NCBI RefSeq assembly: GCF_001984575.1
Contig: NZ_LZNS01000001.1
Coordinates: 277,307-341,306, forward strand
DNA length: 64,000 nt
Reading direction: 5' to 3'
From: Streptomyces sp. MP131-18
GTDB taxonomy: Bacteria > Actinomycetota > Actinomycetes > Streptomycetales > Streptomycetaceae
Part shown: positions 7,970 to 17,752 of the stretch, in pieces
Layout: each line of letters opens with the position of its first letter
Numbering within the stretch: position 1 is the stretch's first letter
The notes under the pieces: model-generated
Database searches by the model: none
The model's input: only the letters and a program-made list of their open reading frames with translations
What the model was told of the DNA's origin: nothing
Position numbers and translations under genes: made by a program

Positions 7970-10722
7970 CGCGGCTCGCCCCCGGCCCGCACGGTGCCGG
8001 AGTACCGACAGGCGCGGCGCCGACGGAGTTGTTCGGACGCCGCGCCGAGACCGCGGTTCTCGACGAGCTCCTCTCGCAGGCCCGCGAAGGGAGCGGCGGC
8101 GCGCTCGTACTGTGGGGCGAGCCGGGCATCGGCAAGTCTGCTCTGCTCCGCTACGCGCACGACCGAGCCGCGGACTTCCTGCGGCTGAGCCACCCCGCCA
8201 CCCGGCCCGAATCGGACCTGGCCTTCGCCGGGCTGCACGGACTGCTGCGACCGGTGACCGACCGCGTCGAGTCGCTGGTGACGGCCCAGGCACCTGCATT
8301 GCGTGCTGCGCTCGGGGCGAGCGGTGAGCCGGCGAACCGGCTGCTGGTCGGGGCGGCTGTGCTGTCGCTGCTCTGCGGGCTCGCCGAGCGGCAGCCCGTA
8401 CTCGTCGTGGTGGACAACGGGCAGTGGCTCGACGAGGCCACCGCACGGTGCCTCGGATTCGTCGCCCGCCGCGTACGGGCGCATCCCGTGGTGGTCGTGC
8501 TCGCCGATCACAGTGATCCTGCCGTCCGGCAGTGGGAAGGCATGGCCGACGTGCGGGTCGAAGGCCTCACCGACGAAAGTGCGCGGCGGCTCGTGGCGAC
8601 CGTGGCCCCGTTCGCCGACGAGACCACGGTGCGGAACACGGTCGGGGAGGCGGGGGGCAACCCCCTGGCGCTGCACGAGATGGCCACGCTCGGAAGTGGC
8701 CTCGACGACGCCGAGCGCCGCCATGGGCAAGGAGAACCGCCCGTCGGGCCGCGCCTGCAGCGGGCCTTCCGTGCCGGGATCGAGGCCCTGAGTCCCCCGG
8801 CGCAACTGCTGACCGTGCTCGCGGCGGCCGAGGAACACGGCGACCGACTCACGGTGCAGCGCGCCGGTTGCGTGTCGGGGGTCGACGACACCGCCTGGGA
8901 GGAAGCGACCAACGCGGGCCTGCTCCGCGTCGTGGGCAACCGAGTCGGGTTCCGGCACCCCGTCGTGAGCAGAGCCGTCTACGAGGGCTGCGGCGCCGCG
9001 GTGAGGCGACGGGCTCACCACGCCCTGGCCGCCACGCTGCCGGACGAGGCCGAGGAACGGGTGTGGCACCTCGCCGCCGTGGCCCATGACCGCGACGAGA
9101 ACGTCGCGACGCTACTCGAACAGGCCGCGGCCCGCTCCCGGCTCCGCGCAGCCACGGCGACGGCGGCACGGGCATTGCGGCGAGCCGCCGAACTCTCGGC
9201 CACGCCGATCGGCGCGTCACAACGACTCGCCGAAGCGGCCAGAGCTTCGTGGGACGCCGGATGCGCGGCCACCGCGGCGCGCCTGCTCGACGAAGCGGAA
9301 CGGCTGGCCCCCGGCGCTCACGTCGCCCGACACAGCCGGGGTTTGCGCGGGGTCCTCGAGTTCGCCCGGGGCATGCCCGAACTGGCGCACCACTACCTGA
9401 CCACCGACATGCACCGGGTCTCGGGCCCGGACACGGCGCTGGAGTTGGCCACGATGGCCATGCGCGCCGACTGGTCCATGGGACGCGGCGACCTGCGGGC
9501 CGGATCACTTGAGCTGTTCCTCGCACGCGATGCCGAGGACCGGACCGGATTACCCGGCCCGCCCGCTCGGTGGAGCGACGACGCATCGGCCGACGCGTTC
9601 GAAGCCGACGATGCCGTCACCCCGGCCCGAACGACCGCGCTGCCGTTGCTTCCGCCGACACCCCTCGCGCTGGCCTGGGGCATCGACAAGCCGATGAGGG
9701 ATGCGCTGCGCCTCGGAATGCCGCACCTGCGGCAAGGTGGCGAGCGCGCCGGGCTCGCCGACGCCCTGGCCAGGACCGCGATACTCGACAACGTCGCCGG
9801 TCGCTGGACGGAAGCGGAGTCCTCGGCCACGGAGGGACTACGGCTGGCCGAGGAGATGGGCGCCGACCACATCGCATCCGACTGCCGCACCAGCCTGGGC
9901 TGGCTCGCCGCCGCACGCGGTGACGAGCAGGCGGTCACGGAGGTCACCGCCCGCACTCTGGAGACATCACTCCCCCGGGGCGTCCGCGCCCTGAGCGCGG
10001 CGGCGTACTGGAACCGCGGAATGGCGTCCCTGTTCCAGGAGCGCCCCGACGAAGCCCTGGACACCCTGGTACGCCTGGCCGAGCCGGGCCATGGCGCGGA
10101 GCACCCGACCTTCGCGCTCCTGGCCGCTCTCGACACCGCCGAGGCGGCCGTGCACGTCGGAAGACACGACCTCGCGGAGGAAAGGGTACGGGCGCTCGAA
10201 GCCTGGGGGCGGCGCACCGGAGCGCCGTGGGCTCGCTCCGCCGCGCACGTCGCTCGCGCGCTCCTTCCAGGCCCCCGTGTCGAGCATGCCTTCCGGGCCG
10301 CCCTCGACGTGCCAGGTGCCCGATCGCACCCTCTGCTCCACGCGCGCGCTCAATTGTTCTATGGCGAGTGGTTGCGACGGGGCCGTCGGCGGATCGATGC
10401 GCGCGTCCAGATCGGGGCCGCCATCGAGGTGTTCGACCGGCTCGGGGCCGAGCCGCTGCACAGACGCGCGCGGCGCGAGCAGGAACTCACCGGACCGCCA
10501 GGACGTCGGGGGAGCCTGGACACCGACGAGGTGAACCGACTCACCCTCCAGGAACAGCGGGTAGCCCAGTTGGCCGCCGAGCAGCTGACGAATCGCGAGA
10601 TCGCCGTACAGCTGCGGATCAGCCACCGCACCGTGGGCCACCACCTTGGGAACGTGTTCGCCAAGCTCGGCATCAACACGCGGACAGAACTGAGCTGCCC
10701 AGCCGGTTCCGAGCCGCGGTGA
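7966..10722 (+). CDS. LAL-type LuxR-family ATPase regulator
   Basis: Large ATP-binding LuxR-family regulator, 918 residues, typical for the LAL class. Walker A is GEPGIGKS (residues 51-58) and a Walker B-like segment is LVVVDNGQWLDE. A long helical tetratricopeptide-like middle follows, and a C-terminal LuxR HTH (LTLQEQRVAQLAAEQLTNRE ... ISHRTVGHHLGNVFAKLGI). The GTG start at 7966 overlaps the stop of the LLM gene, so the two are translated as a unit. LAL proteins usually activate nearby catabolic or biosynthetic genes; candidate targets are the LLM gene and the downstream aldehyde dehydrogenase operon. The inducer is unknown. Confidence 0.93.
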   Translation: MTRLAPGPHGAGVPTGAAPTELFGRRAETAVLDELLSQAREGSGGALVLWGEPGIGKSALLRYAHDRAADFLRLSHPATRPESDLAFAGLHGLLRPVTDRVESLVTAQAPALRAALGASGEPANRLLVGAAVLSLLCGLAERQPVLVVVDNGQWLDEATARCLGFVARRVRAHPVVVVLADHSDPAVRQWEGMADVRVEGLTDESARRLVATVAPFADETTVRNTVGEAGGNPLALHEMATLGSGLDDAERRHGQGEPPVGPRLQRAFRAGIEALSPPAQLLTVLAAAEEHGDRLTVQRAGCVSGVDDTAWEEATNAGLLRVVGNRVGFRHPVVSRAVYEGCGAAVRRRAHHALAATLPDEAEERVWHLAAVAHDRDENVATLLEQAAARSRLRAATATAARALRRAAELSATPIGASQRLAEAARASWDAGCAATAARLLDEAERLAPGAHVARHSRGLRGVLEFARGMPELAHHYLTTDMHRVSGPDTALELATMAMRADWSMGRGDLRAGSLELFLARDAEDRTGLPGPPARWSDDASADAFEADDAVTPARTTALPLLPPTPLALAWGIDKPMRDALRLGMPHLRQGGERAGLADALARTAILDNVAGRWTEAESSATEGLRLAEEMGADHIASDCRTSLGWLAAARGDEQAVTEVTARTLETSLPRGVRALSAAAYWNRGMASLFQERPDEALDTLVRLAEPGHGAEHPTFALLAALDTAEAAVHVGRHDLAEERVRALEAWGRRTGAPWARSAAHVARALLPGPRVEHAFRAALDVPGARSHPLLHARAQLFYGEWLRRGRRRIDARVQIGAAIEVFDRLGAEPLHRRARREQELTGPPGRRGSLDTDEVNRLTLQEQRVAQLAAEQLTNREIAVQLRISHRTVGHHLGNVFAKLGINTRTELSCPAGSEPR

Positions 10723-10874
10723 GGGGAAAGACGGCGCGGTGCGCCGGCCGCAGCGCATCGGCCAACGACCGATTGCCCACCCGATACGCGTATACGCCTT
10801 CGATTTGCAACGTCGCTGTCGTTGTCCCGCCGACCGCCGCGAACGTCTATCGCCATACGACGAAAGGCCACCTC

Positions 10875-12314
10875 ATGCCCACATCCCGGGCCCTGCCCCA
10901 TGCGCGCCACTACATCGACGGGCAGTGGCACGACTCCGGCTCCCGCGGCGAGTCGCGCACCCCCGCGACGAACGACCTGCTCGGCACGTTCGCCGACGGT
11001 GGCGCGGAGGAAGCAAAATCCGCCGTGGCCGCGGCCCGACGGGCCTTCGACTCCACCAAGTGGCCCCGCGACCGCCACCGCCGTGCGGCAGCCCTGCACG
11101 AGCTGGCCGACCGGCTCGAGAACCGCAGCGAAGAACTGATCACTCTCCTGGCGCGAGAGAACGGAAAAGTGCTCTCCGAGGCGGCCCTCGAGGTCGCAGG
11201 CACCATCCCCAAGCTCCGCTACTACGCGGCGCTCGCCGTCACCGACCACGGCCGCGCCGCAGAAGTGCGGCCCGGGCATTACTCGATGACACTGCGCGAG
11301 GCTGCGGGTGTCGCCGGTGTGATCGTGCCGTGGAACTCACCGGTCATCCTCTCGGCCCGGTCCTTCGCACCCGCCCTGGCCGCCGGTTGCACCGTGGTCA
11401 TGAAGATGCCGGCGCAGACCGGTCTGGTCAACGGGCTGCTGAGCGAGATCATCGCCGACACGCCGAGTCTGGAGCCGGGCGCATTCAACGTCTTCACCGA
11501 AAGCGGAAACACCGGGGCGCCGGAGCTCGTCTCCTCCTCCGATGTCGACGTCATCAGCTACACCGGCTCCACCGCCGTCGGCCGCGTAATCATGGAACAG
11601 GCCGCTCCGACGCTCAAAGCGTTGTCCATGGAGCTGGGCGGAAAGACCCCGATGCTCGTGTTCGACGACGCCGATCTGGACGCGGCCGTGCCCGTGCTCA
11701 CCAAGGCCATCACCACTTTCGCGGGCCAGTTCTGCATGACGGGCAGTCGGGTGCTCGCCCAGCGCGGCGTCGCCGACGAACTCCGCCGGCGGCTCGTCGC
11801 CTCCCTGGAGACCGTCCAGGTCGGGCCGGGCGACGACCCCGCCAGCGAAATGGGGGCCATGATCGATGAAAGCAACGCCCAACGGGTCGAACGGATCGTG
11901 ACCGCCGCGGCCGATCACGCCACCGTGCTCGTGCGGGGCAAGCGGGACCGGGCTCTTCTCGGGCCATCGCTGATCGAGGTCGCTGATGTATCCGCGCCGA
12001 TCGTGCAGCGCGAGGTGTTCGGACCGGTCGCCACCTTCGAGCTCTTCGACTCCGAGGCCGACGCCGTCACACGCGCGAACGCCACCGAGTTCGGACTCGC
12101 CGCGAGCATATGGACCCGTGATGTCGACCGCCCCTTGCGCGTCGGTCGAGAACTGCGGGCCGGGACCGTCTGGACCAACACCTGGGCCATGATCTACGAC
12201 CAGTTCGAGGAGGGCGGCTTCAAACAGTCAGGAGTGGGGCGCCTGAACGGCATCCGCGGCATCGAGGAGTTCCAGGAGACCAAGCACCTCGTTCACGTGG
12301 CACCACAGCTCTGA
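10875..12314 (+). CDS. Aldehyde dehydrogenase family protein
   Basis: NAD(P)-dependent aldehyde dehydrogenase, 479 residues, normal length. Catalytic residues are in place: Asn154 in VPWNSP, Lys177 in VVMKMPA, Glu253 in MELGGKTP and nucleophile Cys287 in GQFCMTG; SYTGSTAVG is the cofactor loop. The start at 10875 is preceded by GAAAGG. An in-frame reading extends far upstream over the LAL gene but has no coding character. The gene heads a likely operon with the ABM-like protein 26 bases downstream. It probably oxidises an aldehyde made by a neighbouring reductase or dehydrogenase. Confidence 0.94.
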   Translation: MPTSRALPHARHYIDGQWHDSGSRGESRTPATNDLLGTFADGGAEEAKSAVAAARRAFDSTKWPRDRHRRAAALHELADRLENRSEELITLLARENGKVLSEAALEVAGTIPKLRYYAALAVTDHGRAAEVRPGHYSMTLREAAGVAGVIVPWNSPVILSARSFAPALAAGCTVVMKMPAQTGLVNGLLSEIIADTPSLEPGAFNVFTESGNTGAPELVSSSDVDVISYTGSTAVGRVIMEQAAPTLKALSMELGGKTPMLVFDDADLDAAVPVLTKAITTFAGQFCMTGSRVLAQRGVADELRRRLVASLETVQVGPGDDPASEMGAMIDESNAQRVERIVTAAADHATVLVRGKRDRALLGPSLIEVADVSAPIVQREVFGPVATFELFDSEADAVTRANATEFGLAASIWTRDVDRPLRVGRELRAGTVWTNTWAMIYDQFEEGGFKQSGVGRLNGIRGIEEFQETKHLVHVAPQL

Positions 12315-12340
12315 CAACTCACGACGGCAGGACGAGAACG

Positions 12341-12931
12341 ATGACCGAGACGGACGACAGCGGCCCGACCGACGTCACCCTGCTCACCGCGCGCACCGTG
12401 GAGCCCGGCTACGAGCAGGACTTCCGGGAGTGGTTCGGACGAGTGACCAAGGCCGCCTCCACTTTTCCCGGCCACCTGGGGGATGGCTTGTTCCGACCTC
12501 CCACGCCCGCCGGTCCGTGGGTCCTCATCCACCGGTTCCGAGATCACGAGTCCGCACAGGCCTGGACGACGTCACCCGAACGGGCAGCACTGTTCGACAA
12601 CTGCGACGGACACCACCAAACCGAAGTAGCCCGTCGCGAACTCTCCGGAATGGAGACCTGGTTCACCAGTCCGCAGGACACGATCACCATCGCACCGCCC
12701 AGGTGGAAGATGGCGCTCGCTGCCTTCGTGGCCATACTCCCGATTTCCCTGATCGGTAACGGCCTTCTGGGTCCGGCGCTCAGTACTTTACCGCTGCTGG
12801 CGCGGGTGCTGATTCTCGCGCTGCTGTTCAGCACCTTGATGACTTATCTGATGATGCCGACCACAACTCTCGCCCTTCGCCGTTGGCTCTGTTCCTCGAC
12901 CGGAACCGCGCGCGAGGGACCAACGCGATAA
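12341..12931 (+). CDS. ABM-domain membrane protein
   Basis: Protein of 196 residues with an N-terminal antibiotic-biosynthesis-monooxygenase (ABM)-like ferredoxin fold and a membrane anchor. Residues 13-105 show the dimeric alpha/beta-barrel pattern: TLLTARTVEPGYEQDFREWF, then GPWVLIHRFRDHESAQAWTT. Two hydrophobic segments follow (AALAAFVAILPISLIG-like near 120-137 and LLARVLILALLFSTLMTYLM near 147-166). The combination is known in actinobacterial hypothetical proteins of unknown function. It follows the aldehyde dehydrogenase after 26 bases and so probably shares its transcript. A true monooxygenase activity is not established. Confidence 0.82.
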   Translation: MTETDDSGPTDVTLLTARTVEPGYEQDFREWFGRVTKAASTFPGHLGDGLFRPPTPAGPWVLIHRFRDHESAQAWTTSPERAALFDNCDGHHQTEVARRELSGMETWFTSPQDTITIAPPRWKMALAAFVAILPISLIGNGLLGPALSTLPLLARVLILALLFSTLMTYLMMPTTTLALRRWLCSSTGTAREGPTR

Positions 12932-13035
12932 CAGAGCCCTGGGGGCGGCACTCCCGCCGGGCCGATGCGCTCGCGGGAGATTCCCCTGACGGCTACCGCC
13001 GTGCGCTCGCCGCGCACCAGGAAGTGGAGGAAAAT

Positions 13036-13989
13036 ATGAGTAAAGCAGCAGCAGTAGTGGCGGGCGCCTATGGCGGCCCCGAGGTCCTGTCGGTGATCGA
13101 CGTCGCAGTCCCGGAGCCGGAGCCGAATCAGGTGCGCATCACGGTCCGCGCGGCCGGTGTCAATCCGTTCGACCACAAGCTGTACAGCGGTATCTTCGGT
13201 GCCGATCCGGGGCAACTGCCGCTGAGGCTCGGCGTCGAGGCGGCCGGCGTGGTGACCGCGGCCGGCGTCGACGCGGTCGGCCCCGCAGGTCCGATTGCGG
13301 TCGGTGACGAAGTGATCGCCCATCACGCACCGGGCGCCTACGCCACTGAACTTGTCGTACCGGCCTCGTCCGTAGTGCCGAAGCCTGTCGCCCTGTCCTG
13401 GGAGCAGGCCGGCGGGCTGTTGGCCGCCGGCACCACTGCCGTACATGTTCTCGAAGCGATCGGCCTGGGCAAGGACGAGACGGTGCTCATTCACGGTGCC
13501 GCCGGAGGCGTCGGCCTCGTGGCCGTGCAGCTCGCGGTGGCAAGCGGCGCCACTGTCGTGGCCACGGCAAGCCGGGCCAAGCACGACCTGCTCCAGGAGC
13601 TGGGAGCGATGCCGGTCGTCTACGGGCCAGGACTGGCGGACCGGGTACGCACGATGGCGCCGGATGGCGTGCACGCGGCCGCCGACCTGGTGGGCACCGA
13701 CGAGGCGGTGGACGTCTCCGTGGAACTCGTGCCGGACCGCTTCCGCATCGCCACCATCGCGGGCTACGAGCGCGGGGTGCGCGTTGGCATTCAACTCCTG
13801 GGGGGCGTACCCGGTGGGGACCCCGGCACCGAGATCCGGGCAGCCGCCCGTCTGCGGCTCACGGAAGCGGCGGCAGCCCGCCGACTGCGCACCGTGGTCG
13901 CGGACGCCTACCCGCTGCGTGAGGCCGCCGTTGCCCACCGCAAGATCATGGCCGGCCACACCACGGGAAAGATCGTCCTGGTCCCGTAA
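13036..13989 (+). CDS. Quinone-oxidoreductase-like MDR protein
   Basis: Zinc-free medium-chain dehydrogenase/reductase, 317 residues. The GroES-like N-terminal half carries AAGVNPFDHKLYSGI. The Rossmann motif VLIHGAAGGVGLVAVQLA at residues 150-167 is the quinone oxidoreductase signature, and TASRAKHDLLQELGA suggests NADPH binding. No catalytic or structural zinc ligands are seen. GGAGG lies just ahead of ATG 13036. The enzyme should reduce a quinone or enone. It is the last intact gene before a stretch with transposase debris. Confidence 0.91.
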   Translation: MSKAAAVVAGAYGGPEVLSVIDVAVPEPEPNQVRITVRAAGVNPFDHKLYSGIFGADPGQLPLRLGVEAAGVVTAAGVDAVGPAGPIAVGDEVIAHHAPGAYATELVVPASSVVPKPVALSWEQAGGLLAAGTTAVHVLEAIGLGKDETVLIHGAAGGVGLVAVQLAVASGATVVATASRAKHDLLQELGAMPVVYGPGLADRVRTMAPDGVHAAADLVGTDEAVDVSVELVPDRFRIATIAGYERGVRVGIQLLGGVPGGDPGTEIRAAARLRLTEAAAARRLRTVVADAYPLREAAVAHRKIMAGHTTGKIVLVP

Positions 13990-14116
13990 CCCGTCACCGT
14001 GCGCGACATCGGTCCAGCGGGCGCCCGGGCCGGGGCCGTCGGGCAGCGGCCAACCATCGGCCAGGAGTTGTCCGGGCGATCAGGTGACTTCCGATACTCG
14101 GCTCGTTGGTGTGGGC

Positions 14117-14347
14117 ATGGGGCGGGGAGACCTCACGGATGCGGAGTGGGAGCGGCTTGAGCCGTTTCTGCCGGTCAGCAATGGGCGTTGTGGCAGGTGG
14201 CGGGATCACCGGCAGGTGATCGACGGGATTCTGCGCCGGGTGCGGACGGGGGCCGGTACCGGCGGCCCTCATCCGCACCACGTGCCGGTGCAGCGCGAGC
14301 CGCGACCGATACGGCGACTGATTCGCGAGTTCGGGCGTCCGACGTAG
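14117..14347 (+). pseudogene. IS5-family transposase, N-terminal fragment
   Basis: The frame opens with LTDAEWERLEPFLPVSNG and RQVIDGILRRVRTG, the start of an IS5-type DDE transposase of the kind frequent in Streptomyces. After about 50 residues the similarity ends and no DDE residues follow. A second, more decayed copy of the same segment lies at 32318-32397. Confidence 0.75.
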
Positions 14348-14389
14348 ATTCGGGTGCGGCTGAAGATGCCCGGGGGCCACAACTCGATG

Positions 14390-14471
14390 AGAAGCCAGCT
14401 CCTTCGGTGAGTCTGCGGCAGCGGATGAGGGGGCAGGCGATGCCGGCGAAGGCGAGGAAGTGAACGGCCTT
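14390..14471 (-). pseudogene. Transposase C-terminal scrap
   Basis: On the minus strand, KAVHFLAFAGIACPLIRCRR resembles the last helix of IS5-type transposases. It runs opposite to the N-terminal fragment at 14117-14347, so they come from different copies or a rearranged one. Nothing else of the gene is recognisable, and the rest of the gap from 13990 to 14644 shows no further feature. Confidence 0.4.
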
Positions 14472-14644
14472 GCGTGCACAACGGCGGTGGAGGCGGCGGC
14501 ATCCGGCGAGTCGGGCACGGGTGCGTTCGGGTATCCGCCGACGGCGTCCCGGTCGCCGGCAGACTCGATGCCTTCGCAAGAAAAACGAAGTTGCTGCTTC
14601 GGCATCGGAACGGTCAAATCATCATTATCTCTCCAGGAGTTCGT

Positions 14645-15553
14645 ATGCGCATCGGATTCTCGCTTCCTCAGTACGGCGCGATGGCCCAAGAGCTCAGCAA
14701 GCTTGCCGACTTCGCCCGACAGGCCGAAGAGCTCGGCGCCGACAGCCTATGGGTGGGTGACCGCGTGCTGGCCGCGGTGAATCCGAGCGTGGGCTACGGG
14801 GGAATGGACACGATTCCGTGGCAACTGCACACCATGCTCGACCCGTTCGTGGCGCTGAGTGTTGCCGCAAGCGTCACCGAACGGGCGCTGCTGGGCACCT
14901 CCACGCTCATCGCCCCCTGGTATTCCCCGCTGCTACTCGCCCGGTCGCTGACCGGCGTCGATGTGGTGAGCGGGGGGCGTCTCATCCCCGGCCTCGGCAC
15001 CGGCTGGTCGCCCGAGGAGTACCAGGGCGTGGGCATTCCCTGGGAGGAGCGGGGCGCGAGGCTGGACGAGTGTCTGGATGTGCTGGAGGCGGTTTGGACC
15101 ACCGAGCCCGTCGCGCAGCACAACGGCAGGCACTATGCCTTTCCCGCCGCCCACATCGGGCCCAAGCCGGTCCAGCGCCCTCGGCCCCCGGTCTATCTGT
15201 CCGGCTTCGCCCCGGCCTCCCAACGCCGGGCGGCCCGCCGCGCGGACGGCATACTTCCCGTGGCGGTGCCCGTCCGGGGTTCCGCATTCGACCCTGCTGC
15301 CGTGGTCGACCGGCCGCTGCAACAGGTCCGCCGCATGGCCGAGGCCGAAGGTCGCGACCCGGCCGGCATCGACGCCATCCTGAGGATCAACCCCACCTCC
15401 GAGTCGACCGTGCCGGAGATCGCGGACATCATCCTCCGTACGGGAGACGAGACTGACGTCGACCACGTCTTCGTGGACTTCGTCTACCTGGCCGACCAGG
15501 GCGTGGACCAGGCACTTGGGCTGCTCCGGCGGACACTGGAGCTGACCCGCTGA
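14645..15553 (+). CDS. LLM-class flavin-dependent oxidoreductase
   Basis: Second luciferase-like oxidoreductase in the window, 302 residues, of the F420-dependent type. MRIGFSLPQYG opens the barrel; GADSLWVGDRVL, GTSTLIAPWYSPLLLARSL and GLGTGWSPEEYQGVG are the conserved strands and loops, and RAARRADGILPV is near the phosphate site. CCAGGAG lies six bases before ATG 14645, which supports that start over upstream ATGs. It stands alone, flanked on both sides by transposase debris, so it may have arrived with, or been stranded by, mobile elements. Substrate unknown. Confidence 0.9.
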   Translation: MRIGFSLPQYGAMAQELSKLADFARQAEELGADSLWVGDRVLAAVNPSVGYGGMDTIPWQLHTMLDPFVALSVAASVTERALLGTSTLIAPWYSPLLLARSLTGVDVVSGGRLIPGLGTGWSPEEYQGVGIPWEERGARLDECLDVLEAVWTTEPVAQHNGRHYAFPAAHIGPKPVQRPRPPVYLSGFAPASQRRAARRADGILPVAVPVRGSAFDPAAVVDRPLQQVRRMAEAEGRDPAGIDAILRINPTSESTVPEIADIILRTGDETDVDHVFVDFVYLADQGVDQALGLLRRTLELTR

Positions 15554-15947
15554 GAGTCGGGTACGGCGAAGACCTGGCAGCCGCACAGCCCCTCTCCCGG
15601 GCGGTAGCGGCGGAGAGCAGTGGTCACCGACGACCGGCCGCACCGGCTCCCTGGCCATCCGGGCAGGGCGTGAGGCGCCTGGGAGGGGGGAGGTCGCCGG
15701 CTCGTCCCGCGATGTGACCTCAACGCCCCAAGCCGAGCGGCGGTATGGATGCACGTGTGGCGCAGATCGTGGAAGCGGTGGGTGAGGGCGCGGATGGTGC
15801 AGCCGTAGCGGCGGCGCCAGGCGGGATGCGGTGCGACGAGTTGGTCGTCCACGTGGACGGAGCGGCGTCAGGAGCGGGCGATCAGGGCGTAGCGTTCGCC
15901 GGTGACCGCCTGGTGCCCTGCGCCGGCAATCCGCCCTCAGGTCCGGT

Positions 15948-16320
15948 ATGAGCGCTTCTGGTGTGCGTCGTCGGGGTCCGAGGCCGGAGCCGTTGCTGCT
16001 GGACGGCGACGAGCGAGTGGTGCTGGAACGGTGGACCCGCCGGGCGAAGTCGTCGCAGGCGTTGGCATTGCGGGCGCGGATTGTGCCGGCGTGTGCGGGC
16101 GAGGAGGTGCCGCCGATCGTCGCGGTCGCAAGGGGCCTGCGGATGATCGCGGACACGGTCCGCAAGTGGCGGCGGCCCCTCGCCGACCGGCCGGACGGGC
16201 TGGTCGACGAGCCCAGGCCGGGTCGGCCTCCCCACGGTCAGCGTCGAGGAGCTGCAAGGAGTTGTGGTCGCCACCCTGGAGGAGATCCCGAAGCCTTGTC
16301 GCGCGAGGGCGTGCCCCGCC
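15948..16320 (+). pseudogene. IS630-family transposase, N-terminal fragment
   Basis: The frame reads DDERVVLERWTRR-like sequence (DGDERVVLERWTRRAKSSQA), ALRARIVPACAG, DTVRKWRR and GLVDEPRPGRPP, which is the helix-turn-helix half of an IS630 transposase. After GRPP the reading continues in another frame (VSVEELQGVVVATLEEIPK), showing a frameshift. The DDE catalytic half is missing. Confidence 0.75.
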
Positions 16321-16622
16321 GATCCGGTGCGGGTTCTCCGGCCCACACCGCCGCCGACCCGCCCCCTCCCCTGGCCCCAGTTCAGACCTCGGCAGCCGGT
16401 ACGCCAGCGCATACGTGCTCTGCGTGCCCCGAGCCTTCGCCGAGAACCTCGACCGCCGGAAGGACTCGCGCAGCCGCGGATCAACCCGCCCAGCCGCTGA
16501 GAGCGCGTTCACGCTCCGCCAAGTCCCCCGGGGCCGGCCAATGCGCCCCCGTCACCGCCCCACAGCCGCACCACGACATGAAACAACTCAGCGAAAGTCG
16601 TCTCGGAAGGCGCGGGCTCCGT

Positions 16623-17000
16623 TCAGTCCTTGGGCGGAGCCGTGCTGTTCCGGACGATGAGGGTGGTCGCGATCTCCAGTCCGAGCCGCGACGCCCTCTC
16701 GCCACGGCCGAGGGCGAGCGCCAACTCGGTGGCCGCCACGGCCATCTCGGTCAGCGGTTGGTGACCCTCGTCAACGGCGGATCGACCCAGGCCACGACCG
16801 GCAGGTCGTCGAAGCCGACCACGCCTCCGTCCTCCGGCACGCTCAGCCCGATCTCCCGCGCCGCCTGGTAGACGCCCACGGCCTGAAGGCCGTTCGCGGT
16901 GACGATGGCGGTGGGCCGCACATCGCTGCGCATGAAGCAGATCTGGTCGTGGGATGCCTTCCAGATCGTGTAGACGACGTGGTGGCCGGTGCGGCCTTCC
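16623..17000 (-). pseudogene. LacI-family regulator, C-terminal fragment with frameshift
   Basis: Minus-strand remains of a LacI/GalR sugar-binding domain. RPTAIVTANGLQAVGVYQAA and VPEDGGVVGFDDLPVVAWV are the effector-domain signature; after DPPLTRV the frame is lost and continues in the next frame as PLTEMAVAATELALALG up to LGLEIATTLIVRNST and a stop at 16623-16625. No DNA-binding domain is found upstream. The gene is one frameshift plus a missing N-terminus away from a real regulator. Confidence 0.7.
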
Positions 17001-17752
17001 GACCCGCCGGTCCGCCGACCGCCCCCTCCACCGCGGCCCCGCCGAGCGACTGACGTTCTCCCACGTCGCCGACGGGGCCGCACCACCGCCACCGTCACCC
17101 CCATCACCACCGTGCGCGGGTCAAAGCGCGACATCAACCGCTCCCACCACACGGGCGCACCGCCGCTGGAAGCCGAGCCGCGCATGGCCGGGACACCGAT
17201 GCCGGTGATGATGAGGCGGAACCCCTGGGTTTCCGGCGGTGGGCCAGGACATACGCCACGAGTGTGGTGGCCGGGCCGCCGGTCAGGAGCATGGTGATCG
17301 CGACGGCGGGGCGGAAGCCGGCGTCGATGGGGAACAGTGTTCCAGAGGGCGATGTCCTCGGCGTCGATGAGCGCCGAACGAAGCAGCCGTTCCCCGGGAT
17401 AGGCACTCATAGGGGTTCACCCATGGTCTCCCCGGCGCGAAGATCCGGGAATGCGGGAACGATTGTCCGGTGCATCCCGGGCGGAAGCGCTGATTCCTCC
17501 GTCGCGCGGCTTCCCTGCCGCGTCGGCACGGTGCTCATCGCCCGGGGGTGCTCCGGCGACGAAACCCGCGTGACGTGCCCGGGCGACGAGTTCGTCCCCG
17601 CATGTGCCGCGGCCGTCCGTCCGCGGCGCCCCGGGCACCGGGGGCGCGCCCACGATCTCCCGAACGACCACCCCCGAACGACTGCGGATCGAGGCCCTCG
17701 TTCCCGCACTGCAGCGGTTCACCCACACCCGCGACAGCCACGGAGACATCTC
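17001..17752. other. Decayed sequence and leader of the acylase gene
   Basis: No intact gene. On the minus strand near 17230-17406 a hydrophobic stretch (AVAITMLLTGGPATTLVAYV) can be read and may be part of a lost membrane protein; I cannot name it. The last 100 bases precede the acylase start and should contain its promoter, but I see no clear operator. Confidence 0.35.

Noticed and set aside
10227-10874. In-frame upstream extension of the aldehyde dehydrogenase over the LAL gene
   Set aside because: It overlaps the HTH of the LAL regulator in another frame and has no conserved sequence; ATG 10875 has a ribosome binding site.
15700-15852. Minus-strand motif RFHDLRHTCIHTAA, like the HxLRHT box of tyrosine recombinases
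   Set aside because: Only about 15 residues look right, with no Arg/Lys/Tyr catalytic partners and Arg-rich noise around. A decayed integrase is possible but not supported.
17264-17752. In-frame upstream extension of the penicillin-acylase-family gene
   Set aside because: The extension is low-complexity and would hide the signal peptide; ATG 17753 stands right before it.
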